From NCBI RefSeq assembly GCF_002159335.1, contig NZ_NFHP01000002.1, positions 342,914-406,913 of the forward strand: a stretch of 64,000 nucleotides of DNA, read 5' to 3'. The position numbers were made by a program, and so were the translations under genes. Below are positions 26,475-34,962 of this stretch, one piece after another. Numbering within the stretch: the stretch's first letter is position 1; every line of letters starts with the position of its first letter. The notes under the pieces were generated by a model. It searched no databases and was not told the origin of the DNA. It saw only the letters and a program-made list of their open reading frames with translations. The DNA comes from Collinsella sp. An7. Its GTDB lineage: Bacteria; Actinomycetota; Coriobacteriia; Coriobacteriales; Coriobacteriaceae.

Positions 26475-27815
26475 CTACGAGTTGGCGAGGTAGTGTCGCA
26501 CCTCCCACTCGGTGACCGTGGAGGCGAACTTGTTCCACTCGTCGCGCTTCTTGGCGAGGAAGAACGTGTGGATGTGCTCGCCCAGCGCGTCCTTCATAAA
26601 CTCGGACTTCTCGAAGATGTCGAGCGCCTCGTCGAGGTTGCACGGCAGCGAGTCAATGCCCGCCGCCTCGAGCTCGTCGGCCGTCATACCGAGCATCTCG
26701 CTCGTGGTCTCGGCCGGGAGCGTAAGACCGCGCTCGATGCCGTCGAGACCCGCGGCGAGCGTGACGGCGTTGACGAGGTACGGGTTTGCCATGGGGTCGG
26801 GCGAGCGCAGCTCGATGCGCGTGGAGAGCTGCTTGTCGGGCTTGTAGATGGGCACGCGGATCATCGCCGCGCGGTTGCGCAGGCCCCACGTCGCGGCCTT
26901 GGGCGTGGGACCCTCGTCGCCGAGGATGCGCTTGTAGGAGTTGACCGTGGGGTTGGTGATGGCCGCCATCTCGCGGGCGTGCGCGAGGATGCCCGCCATA
27001 TAGCTCTTGGCGATGGGCGACAGGTGGTAGACCGGGTCGTCCTCGCCCCAAAAGACGTTGTTGCCGCTGTGGTCGAAGAGCGACTGGTGAAGCATCATGG
27101 CGCTCGCCGCCTCGCCCTTGATGGGCTTGGGCATAAACGACGCGTGGATGCCCGCCTGGTACGCCTCGAGGCGGATGACGTGCTTGGCCGTGATGATGGC
27201 GTCCGAGGCCGTCAGCGCCTCGGCATGGCGCAGCGAAATCCCGTGCTGTGAGCGGCCCGAGCTGTGGAAGGTGTACTCCACGGGGATGCTCATCTTCTCG
27301 AGCATGAGGACGGTCTCGCGGCGCAGGTCGCGCGCTGAGTCGTCGGGCGTGAGGTCGAAGTAGCCCACGTCGTCGAGCGGCTCGGGCGTGCGCTCGTCGG
27401 GGAAGTAGTAGTACTCCAGCTCAGCGCCGACGTTGAGCAAATAGCCGCGCGCCTCGGCACGGTAGAACATGCGGCGCAGGCACTCGCGTGGGTCGCCAGC
27501 AAAGGGCTTGCGGTCGGGCGTGCAGACGTCACAGAAGATGCGCGCGGCGCCGTCCTGCTTGGGACGCCACGGGAGCACCTGGAAGGTCGAGGGATCGGGG
27601 AAGGCCAGCATGTCGGCCTCCTCCTTGGGCGTAAAGCCCTCAATAGCCGAGCCGTCAAAGCCGATGCCCTCCTCAAAGGCAGCCTCGAGGTCTTCGGGCG
27701 CAATGGCAAAGCTCTTGAGGCGGCCGAGCACATCGCAGAACCACAGGCGGATGAAGCGGATATCGCGCTCCTCGACGGTGCGTAGGACAAAGTCGATGTA
27801 CTGCTGCTGGTCCAT
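26475..27815 (-). CDS. glnA: glutamine synthetase family protein (type I), atypical metal-site residues
   Basis: This 446-residue protein starts at ATG 27815 (GAAAGGAG upstream). Typical GSI segments are present: WFCDVLGRLKSF, GFDGSAIEGF, NVGAELEYYYF, NPTVNSYKR, RNRAAMIRVP and RIELRSPDPMANPYL. It lacks the adenylylation loop, as in the GSI-alpha group. Three positions differ from the canonical active site: FHSSGRSQHGI where HHEVxxGQHEI is expected, and EAASAMMLHQS where GSGMHxH is expected. It may belong to a divergent GS subgroup. It normally makes glutamine from glutamate, ammonia and ATP. GlnR-like regulation is suggested by an upstream box. Confidence 0.87.
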   Translation of the reverse strand: MDQQQYIDFVLRTVEERDIRFIRLWFCDVLGRLKSFAIAPEDLEAAFEEGIGFDGSAIEGFTPKEEADMLAFPDPSTFQVLPWRPKQDGAARIFCDVCTPDRKPFAGDPRECLRRMFYRAEARGYLLNVGAELEYYYFPDERTPEPLDDVGYFDLTPDDSARDLRRETVLMLEKMSIPVEYTFHSSGRSQHGISLRHAEALTASDAIITAKHVIRLEAYQAGIHASFMPKPIKGEAASAMMLHQSLFDHSGNNVFWGEDDPVYHLSPIAKSYMAGILAHAREMAAITNPTVNSYKRILGDEGPTPKAATWGLRNRAAMIRVPIYKPDKQLSTRIELRSPDPMANPYLVNAVTLAAGLDGIERGLTLPAETTSEMLGMTADELEAAGIDSLPCNLDEALDIFEKSEFMKDALGEHIHTFFLAKKRDEWNKFASTVTEWEVRHYLANS

Positions 27816-27894
27816 GGGGCTCCTTTCGCCGTGCCCGCCGGGGACTCCGGCTCGTCGCAGATGGCCACAGATAGGGTTACTTTGGCACAGCTTT

Positions 27895-27910
27895 GTTTCA
27901 GTGGGGTTAC
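27895..27910 (-). promoter_or_regulatory. GlnR-type box upstream of glnA
   Basis: Minus-strand GTAAC-CCCACT-GAAAC matches the actinobacterial GlnR box gTnAC-n6-GaAAc exactly. It lies about 80 nt before the glnA start. A further GTAAC half-site lies 30 nt closer (27880-27876). Confidence 0.6.
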
Positions 27911-27920
27911 CGCACGGGCG

Positions 27921-28040
27921 ATTCCGCAGGGCGTGCGGAGGACGGCGCCCTGCCCGAGCCGCATCGTCCATCGCGCAGCGATTCGGCGGCGAGCGTGGAG
28001 GACGGCTCACCCTCCGCGCCGCATCGTCCATCGCGAAGCG
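27921..28040. repeat. 60-bp tandem repeat (two units) upstream of glnA
   Basis: Units 27921-27980 and 27981-28040 share GGAGGACGGC and the 3' block GCCGCATCGTCCATCGCG, with exact period 60. The minus-strand frame encodes a 20-residue repeat (MDDAAR...) in frame with glnA but without a ribosome site, so it is not taken as part of the gene. Confidence 0.75.
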
Positions 28041-28114
28041 AAACCGGTGGGGTGCGCGTCTTGACGGACCTCCCGCGCCCGCCTATTTCACGCTCCTTGC
28101 GCCCGGCGATTCAT

Positions 28115-28265
28115 CTCGACCCCGGAAGTGAGTGGATCTTTTGCGGGTCCCCGAGTAGACCGCGTTTTTTGCCCGCTGGTGCCCGGTAAAAGGGCAGTTG
28201 AGCGCTTTAGCCTGATGCAGTGTACTCGGAGGGTCGGAAAAGATCCACTCACTTCCGGGGTCGAG
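28115..28265 (-). repeat. Family A palindromic element, copy A2
   Basis: Arms CTCGACCCCGGAAGTGAG... (28115-28142) and the matching ...CTTCCGGGGTCGAG (28238-28265) are near-perfect inverted repeats, 151 bp overall. On the minus strand the interior aligns with A3 (CTAAAGCGCTCAACTG; GCGGTCTACTCG). Unlike the other copies it lies between co-directional genes. It is part of the 1.1-kb gene-free stretch 27816-28930, which also holds the 60-bp tandem and a family B array. Confidence 0.85.
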
Positions 28266-28733
28266 ATGTTGCGCACGGCCTCTTGGCACGCAAAAAAGGA
28301 GAATACCGGCCGCTGAAGCGCCGCTGCCGCCCATCTCCCTGCGGCGGCCCTCTCGCTGCCGGACTCGCCCGGCCCATCGGACCGACAGGAAAGCTGGGAG
28401 AAGTCGGCGCCGGGCACAGCGCGCAGCGACGCCTCGAGCACACGAGGGTAGTCGGCGATCACCGCCAACGAGAAAATGACGTCGAGCACGAACTGCAGCG
28501 AGAGAAAGAAGCAACGCAAGCCGAGTAGCCTCAAATCGGCCGAAGCTCTGACCTGCGGGTTCTCTGTTGCGGTTTGGGCCTGTACTCGACGGCCCGCCAT
28601 CCTTACACAGTTTTCCGGGTCGAGTTGACATCAGGCGCGGCAAACGGCAGCACACGGTGACATGCGGACGAGGGGCGCGGGCCCCTTCGTGTGTGCAGGA
28701 TGGAACCCGTCTCGTTTCTGCGCAGGTGGAGAA

Positions 28734-28835
28734 AGGGCAGAATATCACTCCTCGACTGCCTGTGGATACACCGACGAGTGGTTTTCTCCCACCCCTGCGT
28801 CCCAGGAGGCTTAGATACGGCAGAAAACCACTCGT
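28734..28835. repeat. family B alternating inverted-repeat array (first arm decayed)
   Basis: A decayed reverse arm GGCAGAATATCACTCCTC starts near 28735, a forward arm CGACGAGTGGTTTTCT near 28772 and a reverse arm GGCAGAAAACCACTCGTG near 28819. The order is the same reverse-forward-reverse as at 11914 and 13587. Confidence 0.7.
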
Positions 28836-28930
28836 GACCGTTTGGCGCCTGACTCCAAGCGGTCACGGCAAAAGGCGGCCCGCACGTCATCGCGTACGGA
28901 CCGCCTCATGGGAGAGTATGCTTGCAAGCG

Positions 28931-29137
28931 CTACTTCACGCCGCGACCGAGCTTATCGGCAACAGCGTCGACGCCCTTGAGCGCCGGGCACGACGCCCGC
29001 TCAGAAGAGGAGCAATGCCCCGAGCACGTGCCGCCCTGAGCGCAGTCGGCGCAACTGCCCTTACGGCGCACGCGCACGCACACGACAGCAAACGCCACCG
29101 CAACCAGCGCGAGGATGATGAAGTCAACCGGACCCAT
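28931..29137 (-). CDS. FeoB-associated Cys-rich membrane protein
   Basis: This 68-residue protein starts at the ATG at 29137 (AAAGGAGG 5 nt upstream). One membrane segment (VDFIILALVAVAFAVVCV) is followed by basic residues and a Cys-rich tail (CADCAQGGTCSGHCSSSERASC). This matches the FeoB-associated Cys-rich family, often called FeoC-like, found after feoB. It probably assists iron handling at the cytoplasmic face. It lies 143 nt downstream of feoB. Confidence 0.87.
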   Translation of the reverse strand: MGPVDFIILALVAVAFAVVCVRVRRKGSCADCAQGGTCSGHCSSSERASCPALKGVDAVADKLGRGVK

Positions 29138-29280
29138 AGGCACCTCCTTTACGGCACTGATATCCTACCCCATGCCTCATCGCACCACGCGTGCGGGCGC
29201 AAACGGGAGCGACCGCACGCCGCCGCCCGCGCAAAACCGCCCCGGGACAGAGCTCGCTCCGGAGCGGCAACCGACAACCC

Positions 29281-31521
29281 TTACGCTGCGGCGGCAGCGG
29301 GCTCGCGATCGTCGGTCCAAGCGTACTTGGGCATGGGCCGGAAGAGCTGGAAGAGGATGAGCGCGGCAAAGACCAGCGCCACTACCGTCCAGATGCTGAA
29401 CACACCCGTCGCAGCCAGGTAGAACTGGTTGATCATAAGACCCACGACCCACGCGAAGGCGCACTCGTAGCCGATCGCGATGGCCGTCCACTTGGCCGAG
29501 TTCATCTGGGCGCGAATCGTTCCCATCGCGGCAAAGCACGGCGCGCACAGAAGGTTGAAGGCACCGAAGGCGGCAATCGCGCCGGCTGTGGGGAACATCC
29601 CGGCAAACGCGACCCAGAGGTTCGGGTCGGTCTCGGTACCGTCGGCAATGTGCAGCAGCGACGACGCGGTGGCCACGACGTTCTCCTTGGCCACAAGGCC
29701 CGTGATGGACATGGCCGTCGCCTGCCACGAGCTGAAGCCGAGCGGGGCGAAGATCCACGCGATCGCGCCGCCGAGCATAGCGAGCACGGAGTAGTCGGTG
29801 AACTCCTCGGGTACGCCGGCCATGCCGGGCAGGAACCCGAAGGCGCCCGAACCGCCGTCCCACGAGGCAACGCCGAAGTTGGTGAGGAACCAGACCACCA
29901 CGGTGGAAGCGAAGATGATCGTAAAGGCCTTCTTGATGTACGCGCTCACGCGCTCCCACACATGCAGCGCCCACGAGCGCAGCGACGGGAAGTGGTAGCT
30001 CGGCAGCTCCATCACAAACGGCGTCGGACGCCCGGCGAACAGACGCGTCTTCTTGAGCATGATGCCCGATGCGATGACCGCGATCACGCCAAGGAAGTAG
30101 AACAGCGGACTGATCCACGCAGCTTCGGCGTCGCCCACCAGCGCGCCCATGAGCAGCGCGATGATGGGAAGCTTCGCCCCGCAGGGGATGAAGGTGGTGG
30201 TCATGACCGTCATGCGACGGTCCTTCTCGTTCTCGATGGTCTTGGTGGCGAGCACGCCCGGCACGCCGCAGCCCGTGGAGACGAGCATGGGGATGAACGA
30301 CTTGCCCGACAGGCCGAAGCGACGGAACACGCGGTCCATGACGAAGGCCACGCGCGCCATGTAGCCGCAGTCCTCGAGGAAGCTGAGCAGCACGAAGAGC
30401 ACGAACATCTGCGGGATGAAGCCGAGCACCGCGCCGACACCGGCAACGATGCCGTCGAGCACAAGGCTCGTCACCAGCTCACTCGCCCCGATCGAGGCGA
30501 GCCAGCCCTCGATAGCCCCGGGGATGGAGGGGAACGAGACCCCGAAGAGCTCGAAGCCCTCGCCGAAGAGGTTGTCGTTCACCCAATCGGTACCGGCGGT
30601 GCCGATGGCGCCCGAGGAGGTGGCGATGAAGTAGACGGCGAACATGATCGCCAAGAAGATCGGCAGGCCGAGTACGCGGTTGGTCACGACGCGGTCGATC
30701 TTCTCGGACACGGACATGCGCGCCGGCGCCTTGCGCACGCACTCGTCCATGATGTGCGCGATCACGGCGTAGCGCTCGCCGGCGATGATGGATTCGGCGT
30801 CGTCGTCGCAGTCTCGCTCGCAATCGGCGATGAGTTGCTCCACGCTCGCGGCAGCGTCGCGCGTAAGGTTGACGGACGCCTGCGCGTCTGCGTCACGCTC
30901 AAAGAGCTTGACGGCCCAGTAGCGACGCTTCTCGGCCGGCACGGACCCGGGCAGGAGCGCCTCAATCTTCTGCAGCACGTCTTCGATGGCCGAGTCGAAG
31001 CAATGGTCCGCCGCCTTCCCCTTGCTGCCGGCGACGCGGCGCACCTCGGCGAAAAGCCGGTCGATACCGGTGTTCTTGAGGGCGGAGACCATCACCACCG
31101 GGCACCCGAGGCGACGCGAGAGCACGTCGGCATCGATCTTGTCGCCGCTCTTCTCCACCAGGTCGGCCATGTTGAGCGCCACGACCACGGGGAGCCCGGT
31201 CTCGATCACCTGGAGCGCCAGGTAGAGGTTGCGCTCGAGGTTGGTCGCGTCAATAAGCTGAACCACCACATCGGGCTCGCCGCCCATGAGGTAATCGCGG
31301 CTGACGCGCTCCTCGGGGCTGTAGGGACTGAGCGAGTAGATGCCCGGGAGGTCCGTCACGATGACGCTCTTGTCGCTCGAGAGCCGGGCCTCCTTCTTCT
31401 CAACCGTCACGCCCGGCCAGTTGCCCACATAACCGTTTTGGCCGGTGATCAGGTTGAAGAGGGTCGTTTTTCCGCAGTTGGGGTTACCCGCCAACGCGAC
31501 ATGAAGCTGTGAGGCTGCCAT
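29281..31521 (-). CDS. feoB: ferrous iron transport protein B
   Basis: This 746-residue protein starts at ATG 31521. The N-terminal G domain (LAGNPNCGKTTLFN for G1, DLPGIYSLSPYSPEE for G3, NMAD for G4) and helical GDI region precede the polytopic membrane domain. Gate motifs are present (FVLLSFLEDCGYMARVAF, MLVSTGCGVPGVLA, FIPCGAKLP). It moves Fe2+ into the cell, driven or gated by GTP. Two feoA genes lie upstream on the same strand. Confidence 0.97.
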   Translation of the reverse strand: MAASQLHVALAGNPNCGKTTLFNLITGQNGYVGNWPGVTVEKKEARLSSDKSVIVTDLPGIYSLSPYSPEERVSRDYLMGGEPDVVVQLIDATNLERNLYLALQVIETGLPVVVALNMADLVEKSGDKIDADVLSRRLGCPVVMVSALKNTGIDRLFAEVRRVAGSKGKAADHCFDSAIEDVLQKIEALLPGSVPAEKRRYWAVKLFERDADAQASVNLTRDAAASVEQLIADCERDCDDDAESIIAGERYAVIAHIMDECVRKAPARMSVSEKIDRVVTNRVLGLPIFLAIMFAVYFIATSSGAIGTAGTDWVNDNLFGEGFELFGVSFPSIPGAIEGWLASIGASELVTSLVLDGIVAGVGAVLGFIPQMFVLFVLLSFLEDCGYMARVAFVMDRVFRRFGLSGKSFIPMLVSTGCGVPGVLATKTIENEKDRRMTVMTTTFIPCGAKLPIIALLMGALVGDAEAAWISPLFYFLGVIAVIASGIMLKKTRLFAGRPTPFVMELPSYHFPSLRSWALHVWERVSAYIKKAFTIIFASTVVVWFLTNFGVASWDGGSGAFGFLPGMAGVPEEFTDYSVLAMLGGAIAWIFAPLGFSSWQATAMSITGLVAKENVVATASSLLHIADGTETDPNLWVAFAGMFPTAGAIAAFGAFNLLCAPCFAAMGTIRAQMNSAKWTAIAIGYECAFAWVVGLMINQFYLAATGVFSIWTVVALVFAALILFQLFRPMPKYAWTDDREPAAAAA

Positions 31522-31599
31522 GTGTTCCTTCTTCCTTGGCGTTGTCGTTCTCAGACGAGTTTGCACTGTCTAACAAATGCTTCCTGCTCGGTGACAATT

Positions 31600-31615
31600 G
31601 TTAGCTGTGCCTAAC
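31600..31615 (-). promoter_or_regulatory. palindrome upstream of feoB, possible metal-regulator site
   Basis: GTTAGCTGTGCCTAAC has perfect 5-nt arms (GTTAG/CTAAC) and TTAGG/CCTAA-like half-sites recalling DtxR/IdeR operators. The spacing is shorter than the 19-bp consensus, so binding is speculative. It lies in the 123-nt feoA-feoB gap. Confidence 0.35.
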
Positions 31616-31644
31616 TCTTGTGGCAAATAAAAAAGCTCCCGTTC

Positions 31645-31866
31645 CTAGAGCACCTCCACGATCGCGGCCTCCTCCTTGCGGATGGAGAGCTCGTAGCCGC
31701 GGACGGTGATCTCGATCGGGTCGCCGAGCGGCGCCACCTTGACCACCTTGAACTGCGTCCCCTTGATAAGACCCAAGTCCATGAGGTGACGGCGGAGCAC
31801 GCCGTCGCCGTGCAGCTTGACGATCGTCCCGGACTGGCCGATCGCCACATCTCCCAGCGTCTTCAT
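31645..31866 (-). CDS. feoA: FeoA family protein
   Basis: This 73-residue SH3-like FeoA protein starts at ATG 31866 (GAGAGGGGG upstream). It reads MKTLGDVAIGQSGTIVKL, then LRRHLMDLGLIKGTQFKVV and PIEITVRGYELSIRKEEA, the usual FeoA fold. It probably interacts with FeoB at the cytoplasmic side. Second of two feoA genes. Confidence 0.93.
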   Translation of the reverse strand: MKTLGDVAIGQSGTIVKLHGDGVLRRHLMDLGLIKGTQFKVVKVAPLGDPIEITVRGYELSIRKEEAAIVEVL

Positions 31867-31941
31867 TGGTATCCCCCTCTCTTCCATACGAAACGGGCAC
31901 GCGGCTCCTCGCTCGGCCATCTCGGCCGAGCGCGGTCCGCG

Positions 31942-32163
31942 CTAAACGGTCATGACGTGCTGCGCGACCTTGGCATCGAGGCCAAAACGCGCCCCTTTGA
32001 CGGTCACGATGATGTTGCTGCCGCTCGAGGAGACCACGTGCACCTCCGAGCCCTCGACAAAGCCGAGGTTCTCGAGATGGTGCTTCATGTCCTCGTTACC
32101 GCGCACGCGACGCACGGTGACCGTGTCGCCTGCGCGGACCAGCGAAAGCGGCATCGCGGGCAT
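31942..32163 (-). CDS. feoA: FeoA family protein (first copy)
   Basis: The FeoA core LSLVRAGDTVTVRRVRG, HHLENLGFVEGSEVHVV and NIIVTVKGARFGLDAKVAQHV fills this 73-residue frame. The start is uncertain. ATG 32163 (GGCGGG upstream) or 32154 fit the family; an in-frame GTG at 32307 would add a Cys-containing 48-residue extension. First gene of the feo cluster. Confidence 0.88.
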   Translation of the reverse strand: MPAMPLSLVRAGDTVTVRRVRGNEDMKHHLENLGFVEGSEVHVVSSSGSNIIVTVKGARFGLDAKVAQHVMTV

Positions 32164-32317
32164 CTGCGCACCCGCCGTGCTTCGGCCCGCATACGGGGCG
32201 GGCGTGGCCCGGTCCTGCCGTAAACCTGCCAGCACATGGATCACCTTCTTCGCGCATCGAAGCGGACACGTCACGGAGCAAGCCGGATGCGCATGCAGGA
32301 ACCGCACCCGGGAGCTT

Positions 32318-32333
32318 GTTCACCTAAGTAAAC
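32318..32333 (-). promoter_or_regulatory. imperfect palindrome before the feo cluster
   Basis: GTTCACCTAAGTAAAC is a 16-nt palindrome with one mismatch and a central CCTAA. It sits in the only AT-rich part of gap 32164-32561. The other side of the gap carries only two copies of CAGCGCAAGCGC (32452 and 32523). Possible iron-responsive operator. Confidence 0.3.
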
Positions 32334-32561
32334 TACCACGACGAAGCTGCGGTGTGAAGCACAAATTAGCCGAGGGAAACAAAAAGTAACCGTCGGCGCA
32401 CTTTAGCGCGGCTGACGGAGCCCGCCGACCAAGGCGGACGGTCGCGTCCGGCAGCGCAAGCGCCGCCCGTGGCGGACGGGCACGTTTGGAAAGGCGCGTC
32501 TGCGCGGTTGGGGCGGGCTTGACAGCGCAAGCGCAGCCAAGCGCGCCCTCGGCGATCGACG

Positions 32562-33490
32562 CTACAGGTAGGAAATGACGAACTGCATCTCGCCCGCAAG
32601 CTCGAGCGCGGGAAGGTCGGCCAAGGCAAGGAGGTTGGACCCGCAACGCACCGGCTCGCCGCAGAGGGTCCCCTCGCCCGCAATGACGCTCACACAGGTG
32701 AAGGGATGGCCGAGGGGCACGGTGAGCGTACCCGACACGTCCACGCGCTCGACCGTGTAGCGATCGTTTGCCTCCAGCGTGCAGATAGGCCCGTCCGCCG
32801 CGGCAACCTCGCCAGAGGAGGGCAGCGGCCGGTCGTAATCGATGACGTCGAGCGCTTGGGCGAGGTGGAGCTCGCGAAGGCTGTCGTCGGCCTGGGTGCG
32901 GTCGTAGTCGTAGACGCGATAGGTGATGTCACTCGACTGCTGCGTCTCCAAAATCACCGTACCGCCTTTGATGGCATGCACCGTGCCCGCGTCGATCTGA
33001 AAGAAGTCGCCCGCATGTACCGGAATCTCATTGAGCAGCTCGCCCCAGCGCCCCTCTTCGACCATCTGCGCGAACTCCTCGCGCGTGCGAGCGCGCTGAC
33101 CGATCGCGATGGTGCCGCCGGGCTCAGCCGAGAGCACGTACCAGCACTCCTGCTTTCCCAGCGATCCCCCTCGTGCGCGGCGGCGTAGGCGTCGTCGGGG
33201 TGCACCTGGATAGAGAGGTCATCAGCCGCGTCGATAATCTTGACGAGCAGCGGAAAACGGTCCCCCTCGATACCGCCGAAGAGCTCACGGTGCTCGTCCC
33301 AGAGCCACGAGAGGGTCTTGCCCGCGTACGCCCTGCTCGCGATGACACAGTCGCCGTGGGGATGCGCCGAGATGGGCCAGCACTCCCCCACCCTGCCTGC
33401 GGGGATGTGGTACCCAAACTCCGTCTCGAGCTTGCGCCCGCCTCAGATCATGGTCTTGAACACGGGCTCGAGTGCGATGAGGGACTCCAT
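32562..33490 (-). pseudogene. manA: mannose-6-phosphate isomerase (class I), broken by a stop and a frameshift
   Basis: The minus strand from ATG 33490 reads MESLIALEPVFKTMI, then TGA (33445-33443) where the family has Trp before GGRKLE. The frame continues ETEFGYHIPAGRVGECWPIS...LLVKIIDAADDLSIQVHPDD to HEG near 33168. A one-base loss in a G-run then breaks it. Adding one G restores GSLGKQECWYVLSAEPGG, and the +1 frame continues to 32562 with AGDFFQIDAGTVHAIKGG and the C-terminal domain. Intact ManA interconverts mannose-6-P and fructose-6-P. Two independent lesions favour a real pseudogene, though a sequencing error in the G-run is possible. Confidence 0.88.
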
Positions 33491-33677
33491 GGCAGGCCTT
33501 TCTCGTCTGCGGTGCGGGCGGTGGGCGGCGCGCGAGATGCTTATGTCCGATGGTTTCCTAGGATACCCCATTGCGCGCGGGCAAAACGGGCGGATAACCC
33601 CTCCTGCTCGGAGGCACGGGCCGCGACGAGCGGTTGGCTTCACCAAACGGGCGCGGGCGAGGGGGGCGCGAAAACCG

Positions 33678-34352
33678 TTATGCAGCGGTCCCCTGGGACC
33701 GGCCGCGCCCCGCACTGACCACCACGTCGATGAGCGCGGATGAAAGCGTTACGGTCACGAGCGAGCACGCGATCTTGATGACGGGGATGTAGCTCAGCGA
33801 GAGCGCGAGCACGGTGAGGTCCGTGGCGAGGTAGCAGCGTCCGAGCCGGAGGCCCGTCACGCGCGAGAGCACGAGGGCGAGCGCGTCGTCGCCGCCGGAC
33901 GAACCGCCCTGGCGCACGATGAGCCCGCAGCCCACGCCCACAAAGCAGCCGCCGGCAAGGGCCGCCACGAGCGGATGCGCCGAGAGGTCGGGCAGAAGAT
34001 GCGGCAGGGTATCCCACAGGGCGTAGAACGCCGAGGTGCAGGCCGTGGAAACCGCCGACCACACCAGGAAGCGCCACCCGAGGAAGCGCAGCGCCAGCAG
34101 ATAGCAGAGGGCGTCGAGCACAAAGGTTGCCGCGGATGACGGGATGCCGAACCAGTGGTTGATGAGGAGCATGCCGCCGATGATGCCGCCCTCGGTGATG
34201 CCCGTGACCTGGTGGATGTTGTGAATGCCGAAGGTAAGGATGCCCGCTCCGAGCGCGATGAGCGCCAGGCGACGGGCGTTTCGGGCCGTCGCGATGCTCC
34301 GTGCAGCGCCGGCAAGCTTGGTCAGCAGCAGGGCGGGACGCACTGGCTGCAT
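33678..34352 (-). CDS. YitT family (DUF161) membrane protein
   Basis: This 224-residue protein starts at ATG 34352 (AAGGAGG upstream). It has about five membrane segments with the YitT patterns LIALGAGILTFGIHNIHQVTG, TEGGIIGGMLLINHWFGI, GCFVGVGCGLIVRQGGSSGGDD and KIACSLVTVTLSSALID. It lacks the C-terminal DUF2179 domain of longer members. Function unknown. Confidence 0.88.
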   Translation of the reverse strand: MQPVRPALLLTKLAGAARSIATARNARRLALIALGAGILTFGIHNIHQVTGITEGGIIGGMLLINHWFGIPSSAATFVLDALCYLLALRFLGWRFLVWSAVSTACTSAFYALWDTLPHLLPDLSAHPLVAALAGGCFVGVGCGLIVRQGGSSGGDDALALVLSRVTGLRLGRCYLATDLTVLALSLSYIPVIKIACSLVTVTLSSALIDVVVSAGRGRSQGTAA

Positions 34353-34463
34353 GCTATCAATCCTCCTTGGGTGCACGTTCTTGGTGCGACATATTTAGTC
34401 CGATTTCAGACTACTTGAGTCGCACAGGGATGTCAACCTCCACAGGGGGTGCATAAACAAGAA

Positions 34464-34540
34464 TGGGTCAGTCGGGAACGTGTTCCATCTGCCCCATTTT
34501 GCGGCAATGGGTCAGATGGAACACGTCCCCAACTGACCCA
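34464..34540. repeat. long family C palindrome (arms of about 34 nt)
   Basis: TGGGTCAGTCGGGAACGTG... (34464 onward) is mirrored by ...CACGTCCCCAACTGACCCA (to 34540) with four mismatches around TTGCGGC. It lies 10 nt after the HPr stop on the minus strand and could end its transcript, though no T-run follows. Confidence 0.8.
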
Positions 34541-34549
34541 CATACCGAT

Positions 34550-34807
34550 CTAGAGCATCTGTGTGCAGATAGCGCGGATCTCTGTGGCAACCTCGTGCTC
34601 ATCGGGGCCGTCGATCGTAAAGGTAAGCGTGTCGCCGCCGCGTCCGTCGAGACCCATAAGGCCGACCATGTCGCTCCCCGAGGCACCGCGCTCGCCGAGC
34701 TGCACGGAAACGCTGCTCAGGTGGTCGAGCACCGCGCGGCAGATAACCACTACGGGGCGGGCGTGCAGCCCCTGCGGCGTGGTGATGGTATGGGAAAACG
34801 TGATCAC
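34550..34807 (-). CDS. HPr family phosphocarrier protein
   Basis: This 85-residue HPr starts at a GTG (34807) with GGAGG 9 nt upstream. The active-site His is in TPQGLHARPVVVI. The Ser-46 region reads GSDMVGLMGLD instead of the usual SIMGVMSL, so phosphorylation by HPr kinase is doubtful. No PTS genes adjoin it. It may have a regulatory or specialised role. A second HPr is in the PTS operon at 54.7 kb. Confidence 0.85.
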   Translation of the reverse strand: MITFSHTITTPQGLHARPVVVICRAVLDHLSSVSVQLGERGASGSDMVGLMGLDGRGGDTLTFTIDGPDEHEVATEIRAICTQML

Positions 34808-34962
34808 GACTCGACACCTCCGCAGCTCAACCGCCCTACCCCGCCCCATCGCGCGGCACGCGGCCAGCAACAACCCGCTTGCCGGCACTCAATGCGGGTC
34901 CGCCGGCTTGAGGCAGCCAGAGCCCAGCCGCGGCGCCCGCCCGGGCGCAAGGGGCAACGCGC

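Noticed and set aside
28088..28600. Minus-strand frame of 170 codons upstream of glnA
   Set aside because: Runs through family A element A2 and has no ribosome site or recognisable domain; treated as non-coding.
32164..32307. Cys-containing N-terminal extension of the first FeoA
   Set aside because: GTG start without a clear ribosome site, and the FeoA fold begins after residue 50; kept only as an alternative start.
33443..33445. TGA in manA read as tryptophan or selenocysteine
   Set aside because: Other genes in the window end in TGA normally, no SECIS-like hairpin follows, and the same gene also has a frameshift, so a pseudogene is simpler.
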